From the NCBI GenBank assembly GCA_019188255.1, contig JAETXT010000009.1, positions 2,046,001-2,110,000 of the forward strand: DNA of 64,000 nt. The letters are read 5' to 3'. The stretch is from Verticillium longisporum. Taxonomy: Eukaryota > Ascomycota > Sordariomycetes > Glomerellales > Plectosphaerellaceae. The translations under genes were made by a program, and so were the position numbers. Below, piece after piece: positions 36,012 through 46,719 of this stretch (position 1 is the stretch's first letter; each line of letters begins with the position of its first letter). The notes under the pieces were generated by a model, which was not told where the DNA came from, made no database searches, and was given only the letters and a program-made list of their open reading frames with translations.

Positions 36012-39000
36012 ATGGACAGCTCATCGACTACTCCTCTTGCCGATTACTTCTGGATCGCCGGTATTGAGACGATAGCCTACGATGACCCCTACCATCGGGC
36101 TCTCAGGTCGCCGCTTCGATCGCAGAAGACGGCGAGCAGCAACCAGAAGAAAACGGCGTGAATGCCAATGGCACCGGCGCCCCGAGACACCATGCTCGCC
36201 ATTCTAGGCAGAATTCGGCGAACAGGCTCTCCAACAGCCGCTTCTCCATCCACACCTTGGACGAAATCGACGGCAACACCCAGAGCAACCGCAGCAGCGT
36301 CACGATCCGCCCCGCGCACGCTCAGGGCAACGGTCTCCCAAACGAAGGTGTTGGGCCCGCACCGGGCATCGGTCTCCTGGACGGCTTCGACTTTGACGAC
36401 GCTTTGGTCAAGTTCGCCGCCGAACGTGAAAACTTCCTCGACGACCTCACCTTCAGCGCCGGCGCCAAGCTGCAAGCCAGGCCGCCAATGGTCAACCCGC
36501 GCGCAGAGAGAATCAAGGCTGAGGACAGTGACCAGAGTGGGAGGAGAAGCCCGCTTCGGAACCTCGAGAGGAGCATCAAGGGCAGCATTCGTCGCAAGAT
36601 GAGTTTCAGGGACATGAACAGCTCGCGCAGGCAGCCTGTCACGCCAAGGGCGAGCACGCCAGGCGCCGGCGCGATACCCCGACAAGGTCAGTCAGAGACG
36701 TCCTAATTCTATCCAGGGCCATCTTCACTAACGTCTTTGTTGTTGTAGGCTCGATTCGCACCACGAGACGCTTGAGCAACTACAACTCTGTGATCCCACC
36801 GCCCGAACCTCTGAACACCGACCCTAATATGCACCCTCTGAAGCGACGCTTCGAGCCTGTCCTGCTCGACCGCTACCCAGCCAAGGATGTTCCAGAAGAG
36901 ACCGCGCGAAGGGGCAAGTTCCCTGATTATGTCCCCATGTTTGCCTTTCCGAACGATATTCAAATCGTCTCCTCCGACGACAGACCCCGCTCCACGTGGC
37001 ATGGCTTTACCATGACCTCTGACGACAACTCCAAGATCTACGGCATCACCATCATCATTTGGACGGCTCTGACGTCTGATGTCGCGGAGGAGCTGGAGAA
37101 AAGATGCGAGCAGTGGCGGCAGAGGCACATGTCCAACGAGGAGCGCGAACTGGCGGCAAGCTTGGGCGTCAGATTGGCTGCTGAGCGCGCAAACCTTTCA
37201 TCACTGCTAGCCAGGCTGCCTTCGGTTCCTTCAGGATCCTCAGCACGAGACGCACTGGACGACCAAATCAGCACCGTCGAAGAGAAGATCAGTCTTATGA
37301 CGGAAATGCTGAGGCCGCTCCGCCACGGAGCGGCTTCCAAAATCGACGGCCTGACAGCAGGCGAGAGCGGTCTATGGAGCCCCCGAGCGTACGGCATCCT
37401 TGGCCGCGATGTTACCCGGATGGCCTTTTGGAAGGACTGGCTGAGGGCAGTGCTCGTTCCCATGACTGACGGCGGGGTTTTGCGAATTCCGCCAAGCTCT
37501 CCCAAGGTGGGACGCTGGCAGCCTTTGGAACGATACGTCGTCAACCTTTGCACCGAGGCTTTCAGCCCCTTGGGCTCCAAAACTCAGGTCGAGCTAGGCG
37601 TGCGAGAGCTCAAGTTGTACGCCAGGCAAGATGCTGTCAACGAGATTCCCGGCTCTCGAACTATCGATATTTACGCCTTGTTCCGGTGTCTCTCACTCGA
37701 CAACATTGTGGCCCTCTTCGAGTACGCCATGTCCGAATCACGCATCATCTTCCTCTCCTCGCACACTGGGATGCTTCATCTTGCATGCCATGCACTTGTC
37801 AATCTGTTGTATCCTCTCAAATGGGCAAGCATCTTCATCCCCGTCCTTCCGGCACGCTTGCTCTCGGCTCTGGAGGCGCCTTGCCCGTACATTGTTGGCG
37901 TTGAGCGGCGCTACGAACGAATTGAGCTCCCAGAGGATGACTATGTATTGGTGGATCTTGACAAGGACACCATCGATGCAACGTCGCAGCCGGTCCGCCT
38001 CCCGCGACAGCATCGCCGCAAGCTCCATGCGCTCTTGCAGGTCGCGGCGCCGGCGAAATTGCGGTACGGTGTCGCTACCGGCCCGCCGCCGTATGCGATG
38101 GAATCATTCCCATACGATGCCTTCTCCGCGGAGAACCCTTCGCTCTACAATGACTACGCTTCACCCAGCACGTTGGCTCAGTGGGTGGCCCAGAATTCCT
38201 CAACCTTTGGCGAGCCGAGCCCCGCATCGGAAGTAAAACCACCCATTTTTAACGCTTTCCTACATTCCAAAGTCGACCCGAATAAACCAGACCGGCCCGG
38301 CACGAGCAAGTCAACAAGGACCAGCCCGCCTTCGTCTGTCTCGCCTGTCTCGATTAACTTCCCGCCCATGCCCACTACGCCAGTGTCGAGAAGCGACTCT
38401 GGCTTTGCATTGACATCAACGCTACGTGAGAAGCGATCCCGCAACTTTGACGAAAAGACCCGCCGCAGCTCTTCATTCGGCGTTGATAAGCATGGCCCTC
38501 TTCACCGGCCCAGCATTCCGTTCTTGAACGGGAACGGTCACGCCCCAAGCATGTCCATCTCTGCAATTTCGGTGGATTCGCAGCCGTACACGCACTCCTC
38601 GTATGGCGGAGGCTATGCTCCGTCCACATACGCGCAATCGACTCTCGCGGCGTCGACGATCATGCCTAACATGCTGATCCAGCCCGTGTTCAACACGGAG
38701 ACGACGGTCTGGGTGGAGGGGCACTGTTTCAACTGGGAAGAGGGTGCGCTCTCTTCTTCCTGCAGCGTCTGCGACGATCGTGCCGAGGGCGATGGAATCT
38801 ACAAGTGTTCTGGATGCAGCGCCTTCGCTCACGGACGCTGCTTGGGCTGCGTTTCTCTGGCCTGCCACCAGAGCTTCTACCCTGACAGGGTCAGGGCTGC
38901 CTTTGTGCGATGCCTCGCCAGTCTGCTGTATACCTATCGGAAGCACCTCGGCCGGCCATCGAAGGATCAGAAGAATAACGGTCGGATGTACGCCTTTGAT

Positions 39001-39565
39001 ATGGACGGGTTCATCAAGAGTCTCCCGTACGATCAACAGGAATATGCCAATATGATGCGTGAAACACAAGGTAATTCGAGTTCCCACCTAGCATACCGGG
39101 GACACGGAATTAACGTCCACAGCTTTCAACGAATTCATCCACGAACGCGAGACCAAGCCAGGTACCACTGCGTCCATCAGGTTTTTCGATGAGGTCATCA
39201 TGGCCAAGAAGGCACGGGGTCGGCCTGGAATAGTATCTGGGCTATCGCGCCTGTCCACGATCCGGTCGTCGCACGGGGCCTCGAGCAACTCATCTGCCTT
39301 TTCTCCGCCGTCGCGACTTAAGATTCCGACGTACCTCAGCGACACGTCGGATCACATGTGGCGCACGGCGTCTGTGCCAGTCCCCAGTGCGAAGTTTCCA
39401 GGTGACTACCGGTCTATTGTAACCAGGATACCCGCCAGGCTGGACACATCGCTGATGCGAGAACCTCGCGTCATCCAGGGTGTGCCGCGGCCTGAACAAC
39501 GCGGCACACGGGGGCTGGTCAGGAAGCAAGTCCCGAGCATGCTGGGAACCTCGCCGACCAACTAG
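36012..39565 (+). CDS. DENN-domain protein with C1-like zinc-binding insert (one apparent frame break)
   Basis: Exons 36012-36686, 36749-39070 and 39123-39565. uDENN is seen at FPDYVPMFAFPNDIQIVSSD and WHGFTMT; cDENN at ALFEYAMSESRIIFLSSH, LYPLKWASIFIPVLP and ALEAPCPYIVGVE; dDENN in the last part (LYTYRKHLG...FNEFIHERE). A Cys/His-rich C1-like module (CSVCDDRAEGDGIYKCSGC, HGRCLGC) sits before dDENN. DENN proteins are Rab guanine-nucleotide exchange factors in membrane traffic. The first 25 codons (DSSSTTPLADYFWIAG) join the body only if one base is added in the C4 run 36086-36089, giving YDDPLPSGSQV and 1146 residues in total. An overlapping upstream ATG at 36007, ending in TAG at 36075, may lower initiation. 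Confidence 0.88.
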
Positions 39566-40304
39566 AGGTCGCAATGGGAGAGACCCGGCGAGGCGCGGCA
39601 GCCTTTGCAGCGCGTGTTGCTTCTGCGCTGACCTGCGCAGTGTATATATAGGAAGACGATGTCGATGACGTGGAGGAGTGCCACACATGTGTCTTCGCCA
39701 GTATTGTACCATCAAAAAGGCTTCATTCATTCGGCACGATGCCGACAGGCCAGGACACCATGACAAGGGGAGTACGGAAAAGGTTTCCATCAAGATGAAG
39801 AGAAGCAACATTCTTTCGCTTTCCTTTTTGGGCACAGGATGAAACCAGCAAACAGCATGAGAGAGAAGGCGGTAGTTTGGCGCAGGCATATGATTTGGAT
39901 TGTCCAACGCATTTGGCCTTTGGCTTGCGAGGAGTGCGCGTAGAGAAGCTTGCCGCTGTAGCATAGCGTTGGTGTGTGCAGCAAGAGAGGTCTGGAAAAT
40001 GAAGTATCGGGACCCAAGTACGGCGGAACGACAGGTTTCTGCGTACGTGTCGTGGTCAGTTGTGTGTTGCCGATGAGCTCTGGGCGAGCTGTCAGACTCG
40101 GCGGCAGGGACTTGTTGAGAGAATCAAAACCATTCTGAGAGAGCGCGGTTGTGCATAGGGACTGTTTAATGATTGTGCCTTTCTGAGTTGATTCCCGTAT
40201 CTAAAGACGACGCTTCCATGAGCAGTCTCACTGCTCAATTGACCTTTCAGCATGGCCCACACCGTACTCCCTTCCCCATCATCCCCCACCCGGTCGCAAG
40301 CCGC
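39566..40304. other. Intergenic, convergent DENN/SEC17
   Basis: About 740 bp of 3' flank sequence from both sides. Nothing recognised. Confidence 0.5.
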
Positions 40305-41377
40305 TCAAGCAAACTCGTCCTCGGGCTCCTCAATAGCGCCCTTGACGCGCACCAGCAACGTCGTCTTCCAGCGGTCGAGCTTGGAGACCTGGTCGTACTG
40401 GAACAGCTTGTCGGTGAACTCGTCCTGGTCGGACTTTTCGACGGCGGCGAGCAGGTCGTTGAGCAGCGCAAACTCGCGCTGGCCGGCAAACGAGGGGTCG
40501 AGGTCGGCGTACTTGTCAATGGCGCGGCGGGCGGCGACGGCGTCGCCGGTGGCGAGGTGGCAGATGCCGGCCTTGAGAAAGTAGTCCTTGACCGAGTACT
40601 TCATGAGGTTGTTGGAGACGGAGGCGGCGGCGACGCGCTCGTAGGCCTCGATGGCCTTGTAGTAGTCGGCCTCGAGGGCGGCCACGTCGCCGACCTTGAG
40701 GTGCAGCTTGTTGGCGAGCGCCGTCGCGTTGTCGCCCTCGTACCAGCCCGCCGCCGCCTCGTAGCACGCGAGCGCCTTCTGGGTGTCGCCGAGCTCCGTC
40801 TCGTACAGCTCGCCGAGCGCCTCCTTGTGGCCCGCCGCCCGTCGGAAGTTGCCCTTGGTGCAGTACTGGTTGATGGCCACGTCGAGGCAGCGCACGGCCG
40901 CCGCCGCGTCGACGGTGCGGTAGGCCTTGAAGGCGTCGACGAGCGTGTTGGCTGCGTCGTCGGGTTCCTTGAGGTTCGTCGTCTGGATGCTCGCTGCCTT
41001 TTCAAAGGCCTGGCCGGCTTCGAGGGCTGTTTATTTTTGAGACGTCGTGTCAGTCATAGTAGGTCTCGTCTGGAAGGCAAGGATGGGGGCGGCATCCATC
41101 TTCGTCGGAACGGCAAAAGGGACACTTACGCTGGCGGGCCATCTTGAAGGCGTTGGCCGCCTGCAGGTACAGCTCGGCGGCATCCTGGTACTTCTCCTCC
41201 CTTCCGCCGAAGAAACTGAATCCACCACCAGCCGATGAGAGCTGCTTGTCTGCCTAGTTGTCGCGAGTTGTCAGCAGCTTGTTCCACCCCAGCTTTGGAG
41301 ATGGCGATGGCGGGGCAGCGCGGGGTGATCGGGGTACAGCGCACCTTTTGCAGCAGGGCGCGGGGATCTTGAGCCAT
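40305..41377 (-). CDS. SEC17: Alpha-SNAP, vesicular fusion protein SEC17
   Basis: Exons 41377-41345 (11 codons), 41253-41130 and 41026-40305 give 292 residues, the same as yeast Sec17. The sequence MAQDPRALLQK joins ADKQLSSAGGGFSFFGGREEKY, the typical membrane-contacting loop, then TPR-like helices (AANAFKMARQ, AINQYCTKGNFRRAAG, ELYETELGD). The acidic C-terminus EEPEDEFA is the site that stimulates Sec18/NSF. Sec17 links SNARE complexes to the Sec18 ATPase so that they are disassembled after fusion. All phases fit. Divergent from gatC. Confidence 0.96.
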
Positions 41378-41816
41378 GTTGGGCTGGTTCGTCTGGGCTT
41401 TCGTGTGTATATAGAGGAATTGAAATAGTCGAGTTTGCAGGAGGAGCAGGAAGTCGCTTCGTGTGTCGATGGTTTGGTGGCAAGGTGGTTGTATGCACGA
41501 AGGGGGGGGGCTTGGAGGTGTCGCAAGTCAGGTACTTTAGTTCCAAGTCGCAGCAGGGTCTCGGTCAGATGTTGGCGTCTCGAGCTATGACGCTACAGGG
41601 AACACGCACCCCCCGGGGCGGCTGAGCCGAGCTGGTGTGGATTCCGTACCCGTTTCCTCGCTGTTGGTCTGAAGATACATCCTCCCTAACATTTAATCCG
41701 AGCCTGGTCCGTCATCTTTCAACTCGAGCTTCAAGCTTCCGTCTTCACGACAACGCCGCCGCCTCAAGACCTTCGCCTCGTGCACACATCGACACCCACC
41801 TCTCCCTTCCAGCACA
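41378..41816. promoter_or_regulatory. Divergent promoter SEC17/gatC
   Basis: About 440 bp between two start codons; it includes a G9 run near 41500. No clear box identified. Confidence 0.5.
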
Positions 41817-42407
41817 ATGGCGCGCCCTCCATGCCCACGCTGCGCCCGCATGCGCAAGCTCCAGGCACCAATCGCCAGACGAGCCCTCTCCTCGACAGCC
41901 CCCACGCCGAGCAAGCAGAGCCCAGCCGCCATTCTGGCGAAACCGACCTGGTCCATCGCCTCCCTGCTCGCGACAAGCCCGTCTCCCTCGACTCCCGACG
42001 AGATCTCGCCCCAGAAACTCAACCATCTCCTCCGCCTCTCGGCCCTGCCCGCGCCGGCGACGCCTCAAGCCACGTCCGCCCTGCTGGCAGCGCTACACGC
42101 GCACCTCCGCTTCGTGCGCGACGTGCAGGCCGTCGACACAAGGGGTGTCGAGCCGCTGCGTGCTCTGCGGGACGAGACGGCTCGCGGGCGGGTGGCGGCG
42201 ACGGTAGGGCTCGCAGAGCTGCGGTCGGCCTTGGACAAGGAAGTGGCCTTCGGACATCGACAACGGCCGAGGCGTGTCAAGGGCGACAAGGCCGCTGTGG
42301 ATCAAGATGCAAAGACGGCAGAGGCATGGAATCCCCTTGGCACGGCGCAACGTACTGCGGGAAAATACTTTGTCGTTCAGAGCAAGAAGGGTCAAGAGGC
42401 AGCATGA
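41817..42407 (+). CDS. gatC: Mitochondrial glutamyl-tRNA(Gln) amidotransferase subunit C-like (Gta3/GatC)
   Basis: One exon, 196 residues. The Arg-rich N-terminus (MARPPCPRCARMRKLQ...RRALSS) suits mitochondrial import, and a CPRC pair is present near residue 6. The GatC pattern follows: ISPQKLNHLLRLSALP, a helical stretch, and FVRDVQAVDTRGVEPLRALRDE, where VDTxGVEP is the family hallmark. The C-terminal extension AWNPLGTAQRTAGKYFVVQS is seen in fungal members. GatC helps assemble the GatA/GatB complex that turns Glu-tRNA(Gln) into Gln-tRNA(Gln) in mitochondria. The frame is intact. Confidence 0.85.
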   Translation: MARPPCPRCARMRKLQAPIARRALSSTAPTPSKQSPAAILAKPTWSIASLLATSPSPSTPDEISPQKLNHLLRLSALPAPATPQATSALLAALHAHLRFVRDVQAVDTRGVEPLRALRDETARGRVAATVGLAELRSALDKEVAFGHRQRPRRVKGDKAAVDQDAKTAEAWNPLGTAQRTAGKYFVVQSKKGQEAA

Positions 42408-42701
42408 GCAGTGTCCACAGCATGGCTAAAGTGATGCATTCGTCTCGTAGAGGCTCAATAAGGTGCGTAGCTACTCATACATTGGGGGGTGAACTTCTTG
42501 CCCCCCGGAGCCAAGAAACCTCCACCGACTCGGTACGTGATAGCTAATGTAATTCCACAGCAGAGGGGACATTCAACGAACCACGTTACGGTATCTTGCT
42601 CTCCTAGCGACTCCTCCTTGATTGCCTATACCCGTGGCCTTTTGTATTCGATACCCCTCAATGATCATGTTCTCTGGCCTGGCCCAGATTGGGTGGCTAT
42701 T

Positions 42702-45113
42702 CTAACCATGCATCTGAATCTTGGCCATGCGAGGATCGAGCTTGAAGGCATTCTCACGGCCAGCTGAGCTTCGTAGCGGCACTGTCTTGCCCGTGCCCGT
42801 CTTGAGCGGCATCAGTCTGGTCGAGAGCACTGGCCGCACGTTCTTGTCGAGCGGGAGATGTGCGGCCTTGATAATCTTGTCCCTGTTGTACTTCTTGTCC
42901 TTCTTCGCCAGCATGTCCTCATCCCGAGACACTTGTGCATGGTTGACGTCTTCCCAGCCGACCATCTTCAGGATGGACCCCACCATGAACTGGTACCGAA
43001 AGTGTCCATTGAAGCCACGGCTGACACTGAAGTTTTCGACGCCCTCCACACCCGTCACCGGCTCAAGGCCAGCAACGCCAGAATGGGTGTTGGATGTGCG
43101 GTAGAGAAATCCGAGAACATAGTCGTTTTCGGAAAAGATATTGATCAGCCTGCTGCTGACGACGCTCTTCATGGCGCACCAGATACCGGGGTCAGATGGT
43201 GCAGGAGCTCCAATGATGACCACCGACTCGACAAGTCCGAATTGGCGTCTCTCCGCCAGAGCCATGAGACAAGTGTAGATGACGCGGGCACCCAGGCTGT
43301 ACCCGACCAACGAAACGGGTCGGTCGCCCTGAGTCTTGCGTCCGATGCATTCGGCCAGGGCCATACCCGCCTTCTCACATCGCACCATACCGATGGACCA
43401 TGGATTGTCGAGGATCTTGCTGACTCGGACCAAGCCGACTGGCCATTTGCCGTCCTTGAGACATGTCATGACTTGGCAATTGTTAGTATCATCATTACTG
43501 AGGCTAGACACGCGGAAGACTTACCATGGCGCCTGTTCATCTCCTTCTTCACCATTGCCCAAGTGGCACTTTTGATGACCAGTTCAAGCGCAGTGCCCAA
43601 GCTCATAAGGTTTTCGACCTCGTATCGTAAAGTAAAGCACTCAGCTTGGGGTCCAAAGCACTGGAAAGGAACAACAAAGCCATCCTCCTTCGTCAACCAG
43701 CCACTGACACCAATGACAAACTTCATACGACGACTGGAGGGAGGAACCAGCTTAGCGTCGCGGTATCCTTCCTCGGATGTGCCGTTCAGAGACAACAACG
43801 CAAAATCAGCAGAATCCTTTCCATACTGATCGATCATTTTGCCCGTGTCTCTTCCAGCGTAGATGCCGAACATGTTGCCAACAACAATGCCGTTGTGGGC
43901 CACGGAGCCAAGGAGTCCAGCGGCTGCTGTGTCGCTCAGCTTGATGCCACCCTCAACACAACTAATGCCGGCCGAGGCCAGGGGGCGGCCAAGGCCCCGG
44001 CGGAGCCGATTAGAGCCGCACCAGCAGCTTTCCATTTGCGAGATTTCTTACTCTCAGTGGTTTTCTGCTGTAGAATTGCGTCAAGATCAACACCGGCCGC
44101 GGCTGAGCCTAAACCCCGGGCAACACGATTTTCGTCCTCGAACAGAATCTCCATAGAGAGGCCTAGAGACGATGCTAAATGAAGCATCAGAATCCGAGCG
44201 AACGCAGAATATGTTTCCATCGAGAGCACAAGAAGCATGGTTGCGTGGAGCAGAAGCTTGCGCTTGTCCAACGGGAGACCGCTGAGCCACGTATTCAGGG
44301 GTGGAAACCGGCGCTTGAGATAGGGATCAAGATCATTGACTGGAGGCGTCATTGCCTGACCTGCAGTTTTGTGTCAGTTGCGCCCGCCTCAAGGAAGAGG
44401 GGGTATAGCTTCTTTGCATTAGACACCGCCCAGGTCCGCTTGTATAACGTACCAGGGAGCCTCACGACGGGGCGAAGAAAGCCGCCTCGAGTACCGCCAC
44501 GGAGCGCGGCAGTAGCAGACCGTGAACCACCACGAGGAGACTCGTGATCACCCCGACCGCCACGCGTTCCGCGGCCCGTACCACGCCCGCCGCGGTGGCT
44601 CATGGCTGGGGTGCCATCGGAGGAAGGTTTGACAAAAACATCTTCAATGCGTATGTGGAGGTTTGTCTGCCATTTCCTGAATATGGCCAGGAGTTCTTTT
44701 TTGAGCTCTTGATGCTGGGGCTTGCCGGCCTTGGCCTGGACATCGTGTTGGGCGTCTCTCCTGGCCACTTCCGATACCTGATCGGCAGCCGGCACGTGGG
44801 CATTGCTATACGACTTGAGTGCGGCCTGCTGTGTCTTTGAATAGCCCGGTACGGAGGGCCTGCTGCCATTCTGAGAGGCCGTGCTATTTTCCTTGCCACC
44901 AAAGGCTATGTTGGATGAGGATTTATTGTCAACCTTGACAGGGATTATGGGTATGAAGGTATTGGTGATCTGGACGTCCATTCTCCTGGTTATGTCTCCT
45001 ATGAGGGCGATGAGGGCCAGGTTCTCCTCGTGAGTCAGGAAGCCTGTTAGGTCTGTCTTGGCTCGGCGAGGCGGGAAAGGGCGCCTGCCGCCCCGGGATG
45101 TGTTGTTGACCAT
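42702..45113 (-). CDS. DUF726 alpha/beta-hydrolase-like membrane protein, TMCO4/Mil1 type (one apparent frame break)
   Basis: Exons 45113-44453, 44360-43525 and 43471-42702. The body has the DUF726 pattern: LLHATMLLVLSMETYSAFARILM, ESKKSRKWKAAGAALIGSAG, LLGSVAHNGIVVGNMFGIYAG, and the nucleophile elbow VSLVGYSLGARVIY (GYSLG) with VVIIGAPAPSD. Yeast Mil1 and animal TMCO4 are the named relatives; they are lipase-like proteins at Golgi or other membranes. The N-terminal exon contains an RGG/RG-rich stretch (HRGGRGTGRGTRGGRGDH), unusual for a hydrolase. Between GSAGALAAP and LASAGISCVEGG one base is missing in the C5 run of the coding strand (43981-43985). With it the protein is 755 residues and all splice phases agree. 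Confidence 0.86.
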
Positions 45114-46719
45114 GTCGATTGTGCTGTTCTTCCGAGCAGTTCGGTCGATATCTTGGCTCGAAGAACGAGAAGGGGCTCAAGTAGGGAATGCCAACAGTTT
45201 GAGCTGGTTCTGATGTTGACTGGCAGAGAGACAGGACTAGGTAGACAGGCACGCTGTTGCAGAGCTTGTAGTGGTACGTCTTGACAGTCTTGGTGTTGAG
45301 GTTGTTGGAAAGAGCCAGGTTATTGAGATCCTGGCCGTAGGAGTGGCCAAGGCCGAGGCTGCAGTGATTTCGAGTACTTTTGGGAGGGTTTTAAAGATGA
45401 AGGTAATGCGGAAAGGTGAGGTGGTAGGTGAAGCTTCAGGTACACTTGACCGTGTGCAGCCTGTTGCTGTTTCTGTTACTCGTACTTCTCGTGCTTCTGC
45501 GTTGCGCAAAGGTTCTTTGAGAGGCATCAACCGACCTGAGTCGTCAGGGCGACATGGTCAGGCACATATGGACCAAGCTGTGCAAGATATTGGTCGACGT
45601 GGTGGCAGGGAACCCGGTTGCACTGGGCTGTCAACGGGACCCGCGCTGAGACCTGACGCAGTGAATGAGGACTTCCGTTTGGCTTTGATCTCTTTGAACT
45701 GAGGTAGGCACAACCGGATTCGTAGAGAACCCTCGCAATGGTGGTGAACGCTTAGCCCGTGATCCAAGTCACCAGAGGAATCATCACAAGACGAACACCG
45801 ACAGTGGCAGGCGTGACGATCAGTGGAAGGAAGTTGGGGTCAAGTCTGTTCGCGCCAGCAATGTTTGTACCTTCCTCACTTCCCGTTCAACAGGCACGTC
45901 AGGCAGGTACTTCCTTCATCTAGGGCAGGACTTGACGGGAAGTTGCAACTCGCGAGACACAAGCCCCTTTGATGTCGCCCACAATTTACAGCATCTTCTT
46001 CTTCCCCCAACCCCAGAAGCTTCCACTTGTGTGACTCCAGCACAGCAGTGTGTATCCATTCAGTATTTCAGGTTGATCTGATGTCCGATTGTGCTTCCTT
46101 GGTTTTAAATTCCTATTCGTGGACTTTGATTTTGGCAGCCATGGGTTTGCTGGCCTCAGACGGCTCGTCACATTCGCTTATGCACGATCATGGCCCCTGA
46201 TCTTGTCCCAGCCGTCTGGTTCGGCAGTATGTTGAGACTCTTCTTTGTTGATGATTTTCTTTTTTTTGCACAGTTTCCTAACACGGCTGAGATTCTGGCA
46301 TAGTCTCTTTCCTGTTAGGATGGTTGATAGCTGCCTTTCTTGTTGATCATTCTGCAACCGAACTCACATGGAGATGCAGTTCAGGGGCAATGCCTTTGTC
46401 CTTCCCCCGCATTTTCCATGTCTCAACGTTCCTGAAGCGCATCCTCTGCTACAGTGTTTGATTATATTCCCACCAAACCAAGCAGCAAAGGAGTCTATGC
46501 CCTGTCACAAGTCCGATTTTATGAACAATCTTCTAACCAATCGTCACCAGATTCTTAGTATAAGGTACGTCAGCGGCAGAAACGTGGCTGCCAACGGCAT
46601 GCCTACTATTTGAAGATGAGGCAGCTGGTATCTCCAAGCACATAGTGTAACAGCCATGCTGACCATGTCATTAGCATACGTGTATCGCCCTCGCAGAGCT
46701 ATGATCCCCTTCGGCATCC
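45114..46719. other. 1.6-kb intergenic region
   Basis: Between the DUF726 start and the polymerase iota stop, both minus strand. A plus-strand frame at 45271-45702 has no ATG in its first third and no motif. The region presumably holds the DUF726 promoter and the 3' UTR of the polymerase gene. Confidence 0.45.

Noticed and set aside
39160..39180. A fourth intron in the DENN gene at a GTACCA...CAG
   Set aside because: It would be about 20 bp, and reading through gives conserved, open sequence (KPGTTASIRFFDE).
45271..45702. Plus-strand 143-codon frame before the DUF726 gene
   Set aside because: It has no ATG near its beginning and no family match that I can see. Codon use is somewhat protein-like, so RNA data could revive it.
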